From the NCBI RefSeq assembly GCF_015223355.1, contig NZ_JADFFK010000001.1, forward strand, positions 310,001-374,000: 64,000 bases of DNA, read 5' to 3'. The number at the start of each line of letters is the position of its first letter. Position 1 is the stretch's first letter. The translations under genes and the position numbers were made by a program. Of the stretch, positions 16,841 to 27,450 are shown in pieces. This stretch comes from Salipiger mangrovisoli (GTDB taxonomy: Bacteria > Pseudomonadota > Alphaproteobacteria > Rhodobacterales > Rhodobacteraceae). The notes beneath the pieces were generated by a model. It saw nothing but the letters and a program-made list of their open reading frames with translations. It had not been told where the DNA came from and ran no database searches.

Positions 16841-18604
16841 ATGTCGGAGCTCGCGAGTGACAAGAAAGACAGACGGCGTTCGGGCCCGCTGAGTTGGCGG
16901 GTGCGGGCGGCGCTTATCCTTTTGCTGGTGCTTGCGGTCAGCACGGTGTGGATCACCAACGTCCTGCTGACCGACCGCTCCACCGCCTCGACGCGCAACC
17001 GCGCCGAGCTGCGGCTGGCGCTCTACTCCGGCAACATCCTTTCGGAACTGCGCCGCAACGCCATCGTGCCGCAGCTGCTGGCGCGGGACCCGGCGCTGAT
17101 CGGGGCGCTGAACTCGGGCGACTTCAGCCAGTCGACGCAGCGGCTGATTTCCTATGTCGACGAGATCGGCGCGGCCTCGCTGATGCTGCTCGACCGCGAC
17201 GGGCGCACCGTGGCGGCGACCGACCGCAACCGGCTCGGCTCGAACCACCGCTCCGAGGCCTATTACGTCGACGCGCTGCGCGCCAATACCACCGTCTTCA
17301 CCGTGCAGGAGCGCGAGGCGGGAGGCTATGCCTTCACCTACTCGCGCCGCATGGAAAGCCAGAATTCGGCCATCGGCGTGATCATGGTCGAGGTCGATCT
17401 TGCCAAGTTCGAGCGTGCCTGGGCGGGGATCACCGATGCCGTGGCGGTGCTCGACTCCGAGGGGCGGATCATCCTTGCGACCGAGCCGCGCTGGCGCGGG
17501 CTGACCATGGACGAGGCGCTGGCCAAGCAGCCTGCCGAGAACGCCATCGAGCGCGCCATAAAGGCCACCGCCGACTGGACCGCGCTGCCCGCCGACGCCT
17601 ATCTGCGCGGCGAGGCGGTGATGCGCATCGACGGGCGCATCCCGTTCCGTGGCTGGACCATGGCGACCTTCACCACCTACGCCTCGGTGCGCGAGAAGGT
17701 GAACGCGGTGCTGGCGCTGGAGATCATGGCCTTTGCGCTGCTGGCGGCCTCGGCCTTCTACGCGCTGTCGCGCAAGACCGCGCTGCGCATGGCGCTGTTC
17801 CAGCGCGAAAGCGTCGAGCTGCGCGCGCTGAACGCACGGCTGCAGCGCGAGATCGCCGAACGCGAGAAGGTGCAGAAGGACCTCGCGAGCGCCGAGCAGA
17901 CGCTGGAGCAGAGTTCCAAGCTGGCGGCGCTGGGGGAGATGTCGGCCGCGGTCAGCCACGAGCTGAACCAGCCGCTGGCGGCGATGAAGACCTATCTTGC
18001 CGGGGCACGGCTGCTGCTCAAGCGCAACCGCCCCGAGGAGGCGATGACCGCCTTTTCCCGCATCGATGACCTGATCGAGCGGATGGGAGCGATCACCCGC
18101 CAGCTCAAGAGCTATGCCCGCAAGGGGCAGGCGAATTTCGTGCCCGTCGACATGGCCGAGGCGCTGGCCTCGTCGCTGTCGATGATGGAGCCGCAGCTGA
18201 AGGCGCGGCGGGTGCGAATCTCGAAGATCCTGCCCGACCAGCCGGTGATGGTGATGGGCGACCGGATGCGCATCGAGCAGGTGCTGGTGAACCTGCTGCG
18301 CAACGCCATCGACGCGACCAAGTCCGTCGCCAACCCCGAGATCGAAATCCTCCTCGCCAGCGGCGAGACCGCGACGCTGAGCGTGCGCGACAACGGCCAT
18401 GGCATCGAGGATCTCGATGCGCTGTTCGAGCCCTTCTACACCACCAAGCAACCCGGCGACGGCACCGGCCTTGGCCTTGCGATCTCCTCGGGGATCGTCA
18501 GCGACCTCGGCGGGCGGCTCACGGCGCGGAACGGAACCGAAGGGGGGGCTGTTTTCGACATGCAGCTTCCTATCTTGAACCAGAGCCCTGCGGCGGCCGA
18601 GTGA
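16841..18604 (+). CDS. DctB-like sensor histidine kinase
   Basis: A 587-residue membrane kinase. A first transmembrane helix (about residues 22-42: AALILLLVLAVSTVWITNV) and a second near 295-315 flank a periplasmic double-PDC-like sensor domain, the layout of DctB. A coiled coil (QREIAEREKVQKDL) leads to the H box AVSHELNQPLAAMKTY and to N (NLLRNAIDA), G1 (VRDNGHGI) and G2 (GTGLGLAI) boxes. DctB senses C4-dicarboxylates through the periplasmic domain. No dct transporter gene is in the window, so the ligand is inferred from the family. The partner regulator starts 62 bases downstream. Confidence 0.85.
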   Translation: MSELASDKKDRRRSGPLSWRVRAALILLLVLAVSTVWITNVLLTDRSTASTRNRAELRLALYSGNILSELRRNAIVPQLLARDPALIGALNSGDFSQSTQRLISYVDEIGAASLMLLDRDGRTVAATDRNRLGSNHRSEAYYVDALRANTTVFTVQEREAGGYAFTYSRRMESQNSAIGVIMVEVDLAKFERAWAGITDAVAVLDSEGRIILATEPRWRGLTMDEALAKQPAENAIERAIKATADWTALPADAYLRGEAVMRIDGRIPFRGWTMATFTTYASVREKVNAVLALEIMAFALLAASAFYALSRKTALRMALFQRESVELRALNARLQREIAEREKVQKDLASAEQTLEQSSKLAALGEMSAAVSHELNQPLAAMKTYLAGARLLLKRNRPEEAMTAFSRIDDLIERMGAITRQLKSYARKGQANFVPVDMAEALASSLSMMEPQLKARRVRISKILPDQPVMVMGDRMRIEQVLVNLLRNAIDATKSVANPEIEILLASGETATLSVRDNGHGIEDLDALFEPFYTTKQPGDGTGLGLAISSGIVSDLGGRLTARNGTEGGAVFDMQLPILNQSPAAAE

Positions 18605-18666
18605 CGGGCCGTCCTGACCAGTATGAGACCGCGTAAAAAGAACACAACAAAAGGCGACCAGACCGA

Positions 18667-20001
18667 ATGACCAAAGCCATGAAGATCGCCATCGTCGACG
18701 ACGAGAAGGACATGCGCCAGTCGATCAGCCAGTGGCTGGCTCTGTCCGGGTATGACACCGAAACCTATTCCAGCGCCGAAGAGGCGCTCGGCGCCGTTGG
18801 CGCGGATTATCCGGGCATCGTGATCTCGGACATCCGCATGCCCGGCATGGATGGCATCCAGTTCCTCCGCAAGCTGATGGGCAACGACAGCGCGCTGCCC
18901 GTCATCATGATCACCGGCCACGGCGACGTGCCGATGGCGGTCGAGGCAATGCGCATCGGGGCCTATGACTTCCTTGAAAAGCCGTTCAACCCCGACCGCA
19001 TGTCCGAACTGGCCAAGAAGGCCACCAACGCCCGCCGCCTGACGCTCGACAACCGCGTGCTGCGCCGCGAGCTCTCGGACGGCGGCCAGCTGATGAGCAA
19101 GCTGATCGGCCAGAGCCCCGCCATGGAGCGCCTGCGCGAGGACGTGCTCGACCTCGGCCAGGCCGACGGCCACGTGCTGATCGATGGCGAAACCGGCACC
19201 GGCAAGACGCTGATCGCCCACGCGCTGCACGCCGTGGGCTCGCGCGCCGGCAAGAAGTTCGTGCTGATCTCCTGCGCGGCGATGGATGAGGACGCGCTGA
19301 TGCGCCGCCTCTTCGGCCCGATGCAGCCCGAGGACACGCGCCTTCCGGCGATCGAGGAAGCGCGCGGCGGCACGCTGGTGCTGGAAGACATCGAGAGCCT
19401 CTCGGACGCCTCGCAGGCCCGCCTTCTGTCGGTGATCAACGATCAGGGCACCCCGCCCGAGACGCGCATCGTGGCGATCTGCAACCTTCAGGACGAGGGC
19501 CGGACCTGCGAGACCGCGCTGCGCCCCGACCTCTACTACCGGCTCGCGGCGCTGAAGATCACCGTGCCGCCGCTGCGCCAGCGCGGCGAGGACATCCTGA
19601 CGCTGTTCACCCGCTTCTCCGAGCAGTTCTCGGACGAATACGGCTGCGACTCGCCGCAGGTCTCGGCGCAGGAGGCGGCGCAGCTGCTGCAGGCCCCCTG
19701 GCCGGGCAACGTGCGCCAGCTCATCAACCTTGCAGAGCGCGCGGTGCTGCAGTCGCGTCGCGGCACGGGCACCATCGCCTCGCTGCTGATGAACGACCAC
19801 GAGGACATGCAGCCGGTGATGACCACCGAGGGCAAGCCGCTGAAGGAATACGTGGAGGCCTTCGAGCGCATGCTGATCGACAACACGATGCGCCGCCACA
19901 AGGGCTCGATCTCTTCCGTCATGGACGAGCTTTGCCTGCCGCGCCGGACGCTGAACGAGAAGATGGCAAAATACGGCCTCCAGCGCTCGGACTACCTCTG
20001 A
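18667..20001 (+). CDS. DctD-like NtrC-family response regulator lacking GAFTGA
   Basis: A 444-residue regulator: receiver (residues 5-120, phospho-acceptor Asp55 in VISDIRMPG), AAA+ domain with Walker A GETGTGKT, sensor region NVRQL, and a Fis-type C-terminal helix-turn-helix (GSISSVMDELCLPRRTLNEKM). Two things are odd. The GAFTGA loop that contacts sigma54 is missing: where FGHEKGAFTGA is expected there is FGPMQPEDTRLP. Also the Walker B acidic pair reads LVLEDI instead of DE. So it is unlikely to be a normal sigma54 activator. It pairs with the DctB-like kinase and is followed by a strong terminator. Confidence 0.85.
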   Translation: MTKAMKIAIVDDEKDMRQSISQWLALSGYDTETYSSAEEALGAVGADYPGIVISDIRMPGMDGIQFLRKLMGNDSALPVIMITGHGDVPMAVEAMRIGAYDFLEKPFNPDRMSELAKKATNARRLTLDNRVLRRELSDGGQLMSKLIGQSPAMERLREDVLDLGQADGHVLIDGETGTGKTLIAHALHAVGSRAGKKFVLISCAAMDEDALMRRLFGPMQPEDTRLPAIEEARGGTLVLEDIESLSDASQARLLSVINDQGTPPETRIVAICNLQDEGRTCETALRPDLYYRLAALKITVPPLRQRGEDILTLFTRFSEQFSDEYGCDSPQVSAQEAAQLLQAPWPGNVRQLINLAERAVLQSRRGTGTIASLLMNDHEDMQPVMTTEGKPLKEYVEAFERMLIDNTMRRHKGSISSVMDELCLPRRTLNEKMAKYGLQRSDYL

Positions 20002-20030
20002 GCGCGGAGAGGCGTGCCTCGATTGCAAGA

Positions 20031-20058
20031 AACGCCGCCCGAGAGGGCGGCGTTTTTT
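20031..20058 (+). terminator. Rho-independent terminator of the dctBD-like pair
   Basis: AACGCCGCCC, loop GAGA, GGGCGGCGTT and T-tract, starting 30 bases after the regulator's stop. A perfect 10-pair stem. Confidence 0.93.
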
Positions 20059-20126
20059 GTGTGTTGGTGCGTCTCGCCATGGTGGCCACGCACCAACCGC
20101 GTCAGCCTGGCTGTTCGGGAACGTGG

Positions 20127-20141
20127 TTAATAGGATCTTAA
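20127..20141 (+). promoter_or_regulatory. CtrA binding site (TTAA-N7-TTAA)
   Basis: TTAATAGGATCTTAA is an exact match to the full CtrA recognition sequence TTAA-N7-TTAA. It lies 92 bases before the start of the GGDEF-EVL gene, in a promoter position. At this base composition such a match is expected well under once per window. ctrA itself lies 4.3 kb downstream. Confidence 0.75.
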
Positions 20142-20232
20142 TACTTCATTGAAAGTGTGAACGAACCGGCGCCTTTCGGCCGCCGCGATATATTCATTTG
20201 ACGATTTCCTTTGTGCCTGGGGGCTATCAGCG

Positions 20233-22077
20233 ATGATGAGTGACCTGCCAGACCTCGATGCTTTCGGACGCAACGGCGTGCCGGTTTCCGAACTTGACGA
20301 GCTGCTCGACAGGATCGGGGCGGCCTCCCTGCCGCTCAGTGGCGCGGTTGCCTGCCTTGTCGATCTCGCGCCCGAGGTGGTCGGTCCGCGCGGCGTGCGC
20401 ATGGTCGCTCCGCTGCACGGGCCGCTCTCGGAGGCGCTGCAATGCCTGATCGCTCACCGCAAGCAGATGGCTCCCTGCGGCGCGCGCAGCCAGGTCGTCA
20501 GCCGTGCGGTCGCAGGGCGCAGCTATCGCTTCCTGATCGAGAGCATCGGCCCCGACACGGGGTCCGACACAAGACCCGACGCGGGGAGCGACATGGGCAC
20601 GGTGATCCTCGGCTACGAGGCGGACACGAAGACAGCGCACGATATGGAGCGCCGGGCGCGGCCCTTCCTCGACCTGCTGGAAGCCCTGCTGATTGAACGC
20701 TGCACCAAGCTCGCGGTGGTGCGGGACATGGCGGCGCTGGAGCTGGACGCTGCGGAGTTTCGGGAACAGGCCCAGAAGGACGCGCTCACCGGGCTGATCA
20801 ACGCCTGCACCTTCCGCGAGAGGGCGCGACAGACGCTGGCCGAGGCGCACGGCCCCCATGCGCTGGTTCTTCTGGACGTGGATCACTTCAAGCAGATCAA
20901 CGATCTGCACGGCCATCAGTTCGGCGACGTCTATCTCAGCGCCATCGCCGGAGTGTTGCGCGGCAGCTTCGGCCCCGACACGCTGATCGGGCGGATGGGG
21001 GGGGATGAGTTCGCGCTGCTGCTGCCGGAGGATGCGGACGGGGCGCTGGTGCGGGCCACAGAGGCCTGCCGCAAGGCGCTGGCCCGGCTGGGCGTGACCA
21101 TGGGCAAGCCGGAGCTCGGCAGCGTCAGCATGGGCGCGGCGTTTTTCCCACGCCATGGCGAAAGCTATGATGCGCTGTTCGAACTGGCCGACACCGCGCT
21201 CTACGCCGCCAAGGAGAACGGGCGCGGCAGCGTGGTGTCCTTCGACCCGCACCGGCACCTGCGGTTCAGCCTGCGCGAGCTCATGCGCGACTTTTCCGAG
21301 GCGCTTGCGGAAGGCGAGATCAGACCGGTGTTCCATCCGGTCGTCGATCTCGCCACGGGACATTGCTCTGGCTACGAGGTGCTGGCGCGCTGGCGTGGCG
21401 CGTCGGGAGAGACGCTTGGGCCGGAGCGCTTCTCGCCGATCTTCGAGAACGGGGTCCTTGCAGAGCAGCTCACCCGCAGCATGATCACCCAGGCCAGCCA
21501 CCTGCTGCGGTCGCTGCCGCAGCGGACGGCCGCAGGGGGGGCACCGCTGCGCATCGGGATCAACGTGACGGGCTTCGATTTGCTCAACAGCGATTTCGCC
21601 GGAGACCTCGGCGACCTGCTCTCCGAGCTCAGGCTGCCCTGGTCGGCCATCGTGATCGAGGTCCCCGAGACCGTGATGCTGGGCGAGACCGGCGGGCGGG
21701 CGTTCGAAACTCTCCGCGAACTCCGCGGGCGCGGGGCCCGCATCGCGCTCGACGATTTCGGCACAGGCTACGGCAGCCTGCGCCACCTCGAGGACTGGCC
21801 GGTGGACATGCTGAAGATCGATCGCCAGTTCGTGCAGGGGCTGAGCGCCCGCCCGCGCGACCGCGCCGTGGTGGAAGCGATCCTTGGCATTGCCCGCCGC
21901 TTCGGCTTCCGGGTCGTCGCCGAGGGGATCGAGACACCCGGCCAGCTGAGTTACCTTATGGCGATGGGGTGCGATGCCGGGCAGGGGCACCTGCTCTCGC
22001 CTCCGCTGGAGGCGCATGAGCTTGCCACGGCTCCCGCGGTCTACAGGCTGCGCGACAGGGTTGCTGACGAGGATTAG
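20233..22077 (+). CDS. GGDEF and EAL-type c-di-GMP enzyme
   Basis: A 614-residue cytoplasmic protein. Residues 1-170 form an unassigned N-terminal sensor region without membrane segments. The GGDEF domain (about 175-330) has LDVDHFKQIND and an intact GRMGGDEFALLL active loop. The EAL domain (about 345-600) carries EVLARW in place of EAL, which is common in active enzymes, plus the Asn, Glu and DDFGTGYGSL, KIDRQFV and VAEGIET metal and catalytic motifs. Both synthesis and hydrolysis of c-di-GMP look possible. The perfect CtrA site upstream suggests expression tied to the CtrA programme, which governs motility and gene-transfer-agent release in related bacteria. Confidence 0.9.
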   Translation: MMSDLPDLDAFGRNGVPVSELDELLDRIGAASLPLSGAVACLVDLAPEVVGPRGVRMVAPLHGPLSEALQCLIAHRKQMAPCGARSQVVSRAVAGRSYRFLIESIGPDTGSDTRPDAGSDMGTVILGYEADTKTAHDMERRARPFLDLLEALLIERCTKLAVVRDMAALELDAAEFREQAQKDALTGLINACTFRERARQTLAEAHGPHALVLLDVDHFKQINDLHGHQFGDVYLSAIAGVLRGSFGPDTLIGRMGGDEFALLLPEDADGALVRATEACRKALARLGVTMGKPELGSVSMGAAFFPRHGESYDALFELADTALYAAKENGRGSVVSFDPHRHLRFSLRELMRDFSEALAEGEIRPVFHPVVDLATGHCSGYEVLARWRGASGETLGPERFSPIFENGVLAEQLTRSMITQASHLLRSLPQRTAAGGAPLRIGINVTGFDLLNSDFAGDLGDLLSELRLPWSAIVIEVPETVMLGETGGRAFETLRELRGRGARIALDDFGTGYGSLRHLEDWPVDMLKIDRQFVQGLSARPRDRAVVEAILGIARRFGFRVVAEGIETPGQLSYLMAMGCDAGQGHLLSPPLEAHELATAPAVYRLRDRVADED

Positions 22078-22406
22078 CCGCGCAGGAAGCGGCGGCGCGC
22101 CTCCTCGGCCATCGCCTGCTTCATCTGAAGCTCCGCCAGCTTCGCCATGGCTTCCCTGCGCTCGGCGGGATCGGTCAGCGTCGCGAGCAGCTGCCGTTGC
22201 GCCGAAACCTGCTTCTTCAGCGTGATTTCCTCGGGCAGCGCGCCGGCCTCGGCCATGATGCGGAAGCCCATGGCCTCGCCGGGGTCGAGATGCGCCTCGC
22301 CGCTGCGGTCGGGCAGGGGGCGGCCTTCGCCCTCCAGTCCCTGCAGCTTGCCCTCGGCGAGTGACTTCAGAATGCGGCGTTCGGTCAGACGGCTCAGCCA
22401 CGACAT
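22074..22406 (-). CDS. DUF1992 (DnaJ-associated) domain protein
   Basis: A 110-residue protein of the DUF1992 family, sometimes labelled DnaJ family domain. Conserved features are the start LSRLTERRILKSLAEGKLQ, the GEGRPLP motif, and the charged helical C-terminal half (LKKQVSAQRQLLATL). Its function is unknown. The stop overlaps the convergent GGDEF gene by 4 bases. I start at ATG 22406, since upstream residues are encoded by the hairpin between this gene and mnmA. Confidence 0.78.
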   Translation of the reverse strand: MSWLSRLTERRILKSLAEGKLQGLEGEGRPLPDRSGEAHLDPGEAMGFRIMAEAGALPEEITLKKQVSAQRQLLATLTDPAERREAMAKLAELQMKQAMAEEARRRFLRG

Positions 22407-22411
22407 GAGAA

Positions 22412-22440
22412 GGCCCACCCTTTCACAGAAAGGATGGGCC
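22412..22440 (-). terminator. Hairpin after mnmA
   Basis: GGCCCACCCTTTC and GAAAGGATGGGCC pair with a single mismatch around a 3-base loop, between the mnmA stop and the start of the DUF1992 gene. There is no clear T-tract, so it may be an attenuator or RNA-stability element. Confidence 0.55.
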
Positions 22441-22472
22441 ACGTGTCTCTGCGGGGCAAGGGGGTGCGGCGA

Positions 22473-23615
22473 TCAGTAGCCGCGCCAGATCCAGCCGCCG
22501 CCGAAAATACGGCTGCCCTCGGGGGCATAGAACACGCAGGCCTGACCGGGGCTGACGCCTTCTTCCGGGGTCAGCAGCTCTACCTCGGCCGTGGTGTCCG
22601 AGAGCGGACGGATGATCGCATCGCGCGGCGGACGGGTGGAGCGGACCTTCACCTTGAGGTGCCACTCGTCGCGGCTGGTGAAGGGCTCATCGCCGAGCCA
22701 ATTGATCTCGCGCACCGGGATGACGCGGGTCGCCAGCATCTCCTTGGGGCCGACCACCACCTGCTTGGCGTCCACGTCCAGCTTCACCACGTAGAGCGGC
22801 TCTTCCAGACCGCCGATGCCGAGGCCGCGACGCTGGCCGATGGTGTAATGGATCACGCCCTTGTGGGTGCCGAGCTTGCGCCCGTCCGCATGGACGATCT
22901 CGCCCGGCTCGGCCGCACCGGGGCGCAGCTTTTCGATCACCGAGGCGTAGTTGCCGTCGGGCACGAAGCAGATGTCCTGACTGTCGGGCTTGTCGGCGAC
23001 CGACAGGCCGTATTTGGCCGCGAGCTCGCGGGTCTCGGCCTTGCTCTTGAGATGGCCGAGCGGGAAGCGCAGGTACGACAGCTGTTCGGGGGTGGTCGAG
23101 AACAGGAAGTAGCTCTGGTCGCGATTCGCATCCGCCGCCGAATGCAGTTCGGGACCTTCGTCGCCCAGCATGCGCTGGATGTAGTGGCCGGTGGCCATGC
23201 AATCGGCGTCGAGGTCCTTGGCGGTCTCGAGCAGGTCCTTGAACTTCACCCGCTCGTTGCAGCGGATGCAGGGCACCGGGGTGGCGCCGCCAAGATAGCT
23301 CTCGGCGAATTCGTCGATCACCGCGTCCTTGAAGATGTTCTCGTAGTCCAGCACGTAATGCGGGAAGCCCATCTGCTCGGCCACGCGGCGGGCGTCGTGG
23401 ATGTCGATCCCGGCGCAGCAGGCGCCCTTCTTGGCCAGCGCCGCGCCATGATCGTAGAGCTGCAACGTCACACCGACCACGTCATAGCCTTCCTCGGCCA
23501 GCATGGCGGCGACGACGGAACTGTCCACGCCGCCGGACATGGCCACCACCACCCGCGTGTCGGCGGGGGATTTCGCAAAGCCAAGCGAGTTCAGGGTCTG
23601 GGTATCGAGGGCCAT
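22473..23615 (-). CDS. mnmA: tRNA 2-thiouridine(34) synthase
   Basis: A 380-residue enzyme that thiolates U34 in the anticodons of Lys, Glu and Gln tRNAs. The PP-loop SGGVDSSV lies at residues 27-34 and binds ATP. The two catalytic cysteines are Cys116 in the CIRCN motif and the later Cys in [11 protein letters not shown]. The [12 protein letters not shown] segment is typical of the central domain. ATG 23615 has GGAG 7 bases upstream; a TTG two codons earlier is possible. The gene appears to be transcribed alone or with the DUF1992 gene downstream. Confidence 0.95.
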   Translation of the reverse strand: MALDTQTLNSLGFAKSPADTRVVVAMSGGVDSSVVAAMLAEEGYDVVGVTLQLYDHGAALAKKGACCAGIDIHDARRVAEQMGFPHYVLDYENIFKDAVIDEFAESYLGGATPVPCIRCNERVKFKDLLETAKDLDADCMATGHYIQRMLGDEGPELHSAADANRDQSYFLFSTTPEQLSYLRFPLGHLKSKAETRELAAKYGLSVADKPDSQDICFVPDGNYASVIEKLRPGAAEPGEIVHADGRKLGTHKGVIHYTIGQRRGLGIGGLEEPLYVVKLDVDAKQVVVGPKEMLATRVIPVREINWLGDEPFTSRDEWHLKVKVRSTRPPRDAIIRPLSDTTAEVELLTPEEGVSPGQACVFYAPEGSRIFGGGWIWRGY

Positions 23616-23874
23616 CGTCAATCTCCGGGAGTCCGGGGGAATATAGGAAAATGCGTTTTACTAACAAGGGCGCGTTTTAGACAGCGTTAAATCGCGCAAG
23701 GCCAGTATGCGTCACCCCCATAGCTGGGTCGGAGCATTGAGCCCGGTCGCGCGTCGGGGCGCCCTCGGGCCGGAGCGGCCCGCAATGCCGAGAGTATGGC
23801 AGAATCGGCGCCCCTGAGACAGCGGTCCCGCGCTGGTGCCTCGACCCAGGGGGAGGCCACACGGGACGACGACC

Positions 23875-24159
23875 ATGTACCTGAAGAAGATCGATGGCCC
23901 GCGCGCGGTGACGCTGCCAGACGGCTCGATCATGACACGGGCCGACCTGCCGCCGGCGGAGACGCGGCGCTGGGTAGCCTCGCGAAAGGCCGCGGTCGTG
24001 CGCGCGGTGCGTCACGGTCTGCTGACGGAAACGCAGGCGATGGACCGCTACGCTCTCAGCTCCGAGGAACTGGCGGAATGGCTGAATGCCGTTTCGAGCC
24101 ATGGCGAAGAGGCCCTCAAGGCCACGCTGGTGCAGCGTTTCCGCGAAGGTGGGGCCTAA
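23875..24159 (+). CDS. sciP: CtrA inhibitor SciP (DUF1153)
   Basis: A 94-residue DNA-binding protein of the SciP/DUF1153 family. The core PDGSIMTRADLPPAETRRWV, then SRKAAVVRAVRHGLL and an HTH-like YALSSEELAEWLNAV, match Caulobacter SciP, which binds promoter-bound CtrA and blocks RNA polymerase recruitment. ATG 23875 begins at MYLKKIDGP; the frame is open for 13 codons further upstream, but those encode Pro/Arg-rich sequence. It lies 237 bases upstream of ctrA on the same strand, so inhibitor and target are linked. Confidence 0.88.
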   Translation: MYLKKIDGPRAVTLPDGSIMTRADLPPAETRRWVASRKAAVVRAVRHGLLTETQAMDRYALSSEELAEWLNAVSSHGEEALKATLVQRFREGGA

Positions 24160-24212
24160 AGGCACCGGTGCAGGGGCGCGCAAGACCCCCTGCGGATCGT
24201 CTACCCCTAGAG

Positions 24213-24302
24213 GATTCGGCCCGAGTGGCCCAGAAATGTCGCCGAAATGTAGAATATTGCGCGACCTATCCTTATGAGACTCTGTCAAAAGTTGAATGAA
24301 TC
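24213..24302 (+). promoter_or_regulatory. GANTC (CcrM) methylation sites upstream of ctrA
   Basis: GATTC at 24213-24217, GACTC at 24278-24282 and GAATC at 24298-24302 are all GANTC. In Caulobacter the ctrA P1 promoter is controlled by CcrM methylation of such a site. About one site per 300 bases is expected by chance here, so three in 237 bases is mild enrichment. Confidence 0.45.
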
Positions 24303-24332
24303 TCCGTCTCGCTTAGACTGCGCCGGGCTGGG

Positions 24333-24347
24333 GTAAAGAACCATTAA
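24333..24347 (+). promoter_or_regulatory. Near-consensus CtrA site before ctrA
   Basis: GTAA-N7-TTAA (GTAAAGAACCATTAA), one base from the full CtrA motif, 50 bases before the ctrA start. It suggests autoregulation of ctrA. Confidence 0.45.
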
Positions 24348-24396
24348 CTAAATTGGGACAGGCTCGGTGCAGGGGTAGAGATAAGCGGAGACAGCC

Positions 24397-25104
24397 ATGC
24401 GCATCCTTCTGGTTGAAGACGATCCGACCACGTCGAAGAGCATCGAGCTGATGCTGAATCACGCAAACCTAAATGTCTACGCCACCGACCTCGGGGAAGA
24501 GGGCATCGATCTGGCGAAGCTCTATGACTACGACCTGATCCTGCTTGACCTGAACCTGCCGGATATTCACGGACATGAGGTGCTGCGCCAGCTGCGCATG
24601 GCGCGGATCAATACGCCGATCCTGATCCTTTCCGGTGCGGATGACACCGACAACAAGATCAAGGGATTCGGCTTCGGTGCAGATGACTACCTGACCAAGC
24701 CTTTCCACCGGGACGAGCTGGTGGCGCGCATCCATGCGATCATACGCCGGTCCAAGGGGCACTCGCAGTCGATCATCCGCACTGGCAAGGTCTCGGTGAA
24801 CCTCGACGCCAAGACCGTCACCGTGGCGGAACGCCCCGTGCATCTGACCGGCAAGGAATACCAGATGCTCGAGCTGCTCTCGCTGCGCAAGGGCACGACC
24901 CTGACCAAGGAGATGTTCCTCAACCATCTCTACGGTGGCATGGACGAGCCCGAGCTGAAGATCATCGACGTCTTCATCTGCAAGCTGCGCAAGAAGCTTT
25001 CCGAAGCCACCGGGGATGAAAACTACATCGAGACCGTGTGGGGGCGCGGATACGTGTTGCGTGACCCCGAGCCTCCGGTCGGCGCCATGGCGGTGAACGC
25101 CTGA
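24397..25104 (+). CDS. ctrA: Cell-cycle response regulator CtrA
   Basis: A 235-residue OmpR-class response regulator. The receiver has acidic pocket EDDPTTSKS and phospho-acceptor Asp51 ([13 protein letters not shown]). [20 protein letters not shown] is almost invariant in CtrA. The C-terminal winged helix includes [25 protein letters not shown] (split here as MFLNHLYGG, then [11 protein letters not shown]), the DNA-recognition part that sets CtrA apart from other OmpR members. In Rhodobacterales CtrA is usually non-essential and controls motility, gene-transfer agents and c-di-GMP genes. The leader carries GANTC sites and a near-consensus CtrA box. Confidence 0.96.
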   Translation: MRILLVEDDPTTSKSIELMLNHANLNVYATDLGEEGIDLAKLYDYDLILLDLNLPDIHGHEVLRQLRMARINTPILILSGADDTDNKIKGFGFGADDYLTKPFHRDELVARIHAIIRRSKGHSQSIIRTGKVSVNLDAKTVTVAERPVHLTGKEYQMLELLSLRKGTTLTKEMFLNHLYGGMDEPELKIIDVFICKLRKKLSEATGDENYIETVWGRGYVLRDPEPPVGAMAVNA

Positions 25105-25154
25105 TACTGGACGTGCCCCGCCGCGCGGCCTATCACGTCTGCCAAAAGGCGTGA

Positions 25155-27443
<2,289 letters not shown>

Positions 27444-27450
27444 CCCAAGC

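Noticed and set aside
23677-24288. Minus-strand frame over sciP
   Set aside because: SciP on the plus strand matches a known family; the antisense frame has shadow composition.
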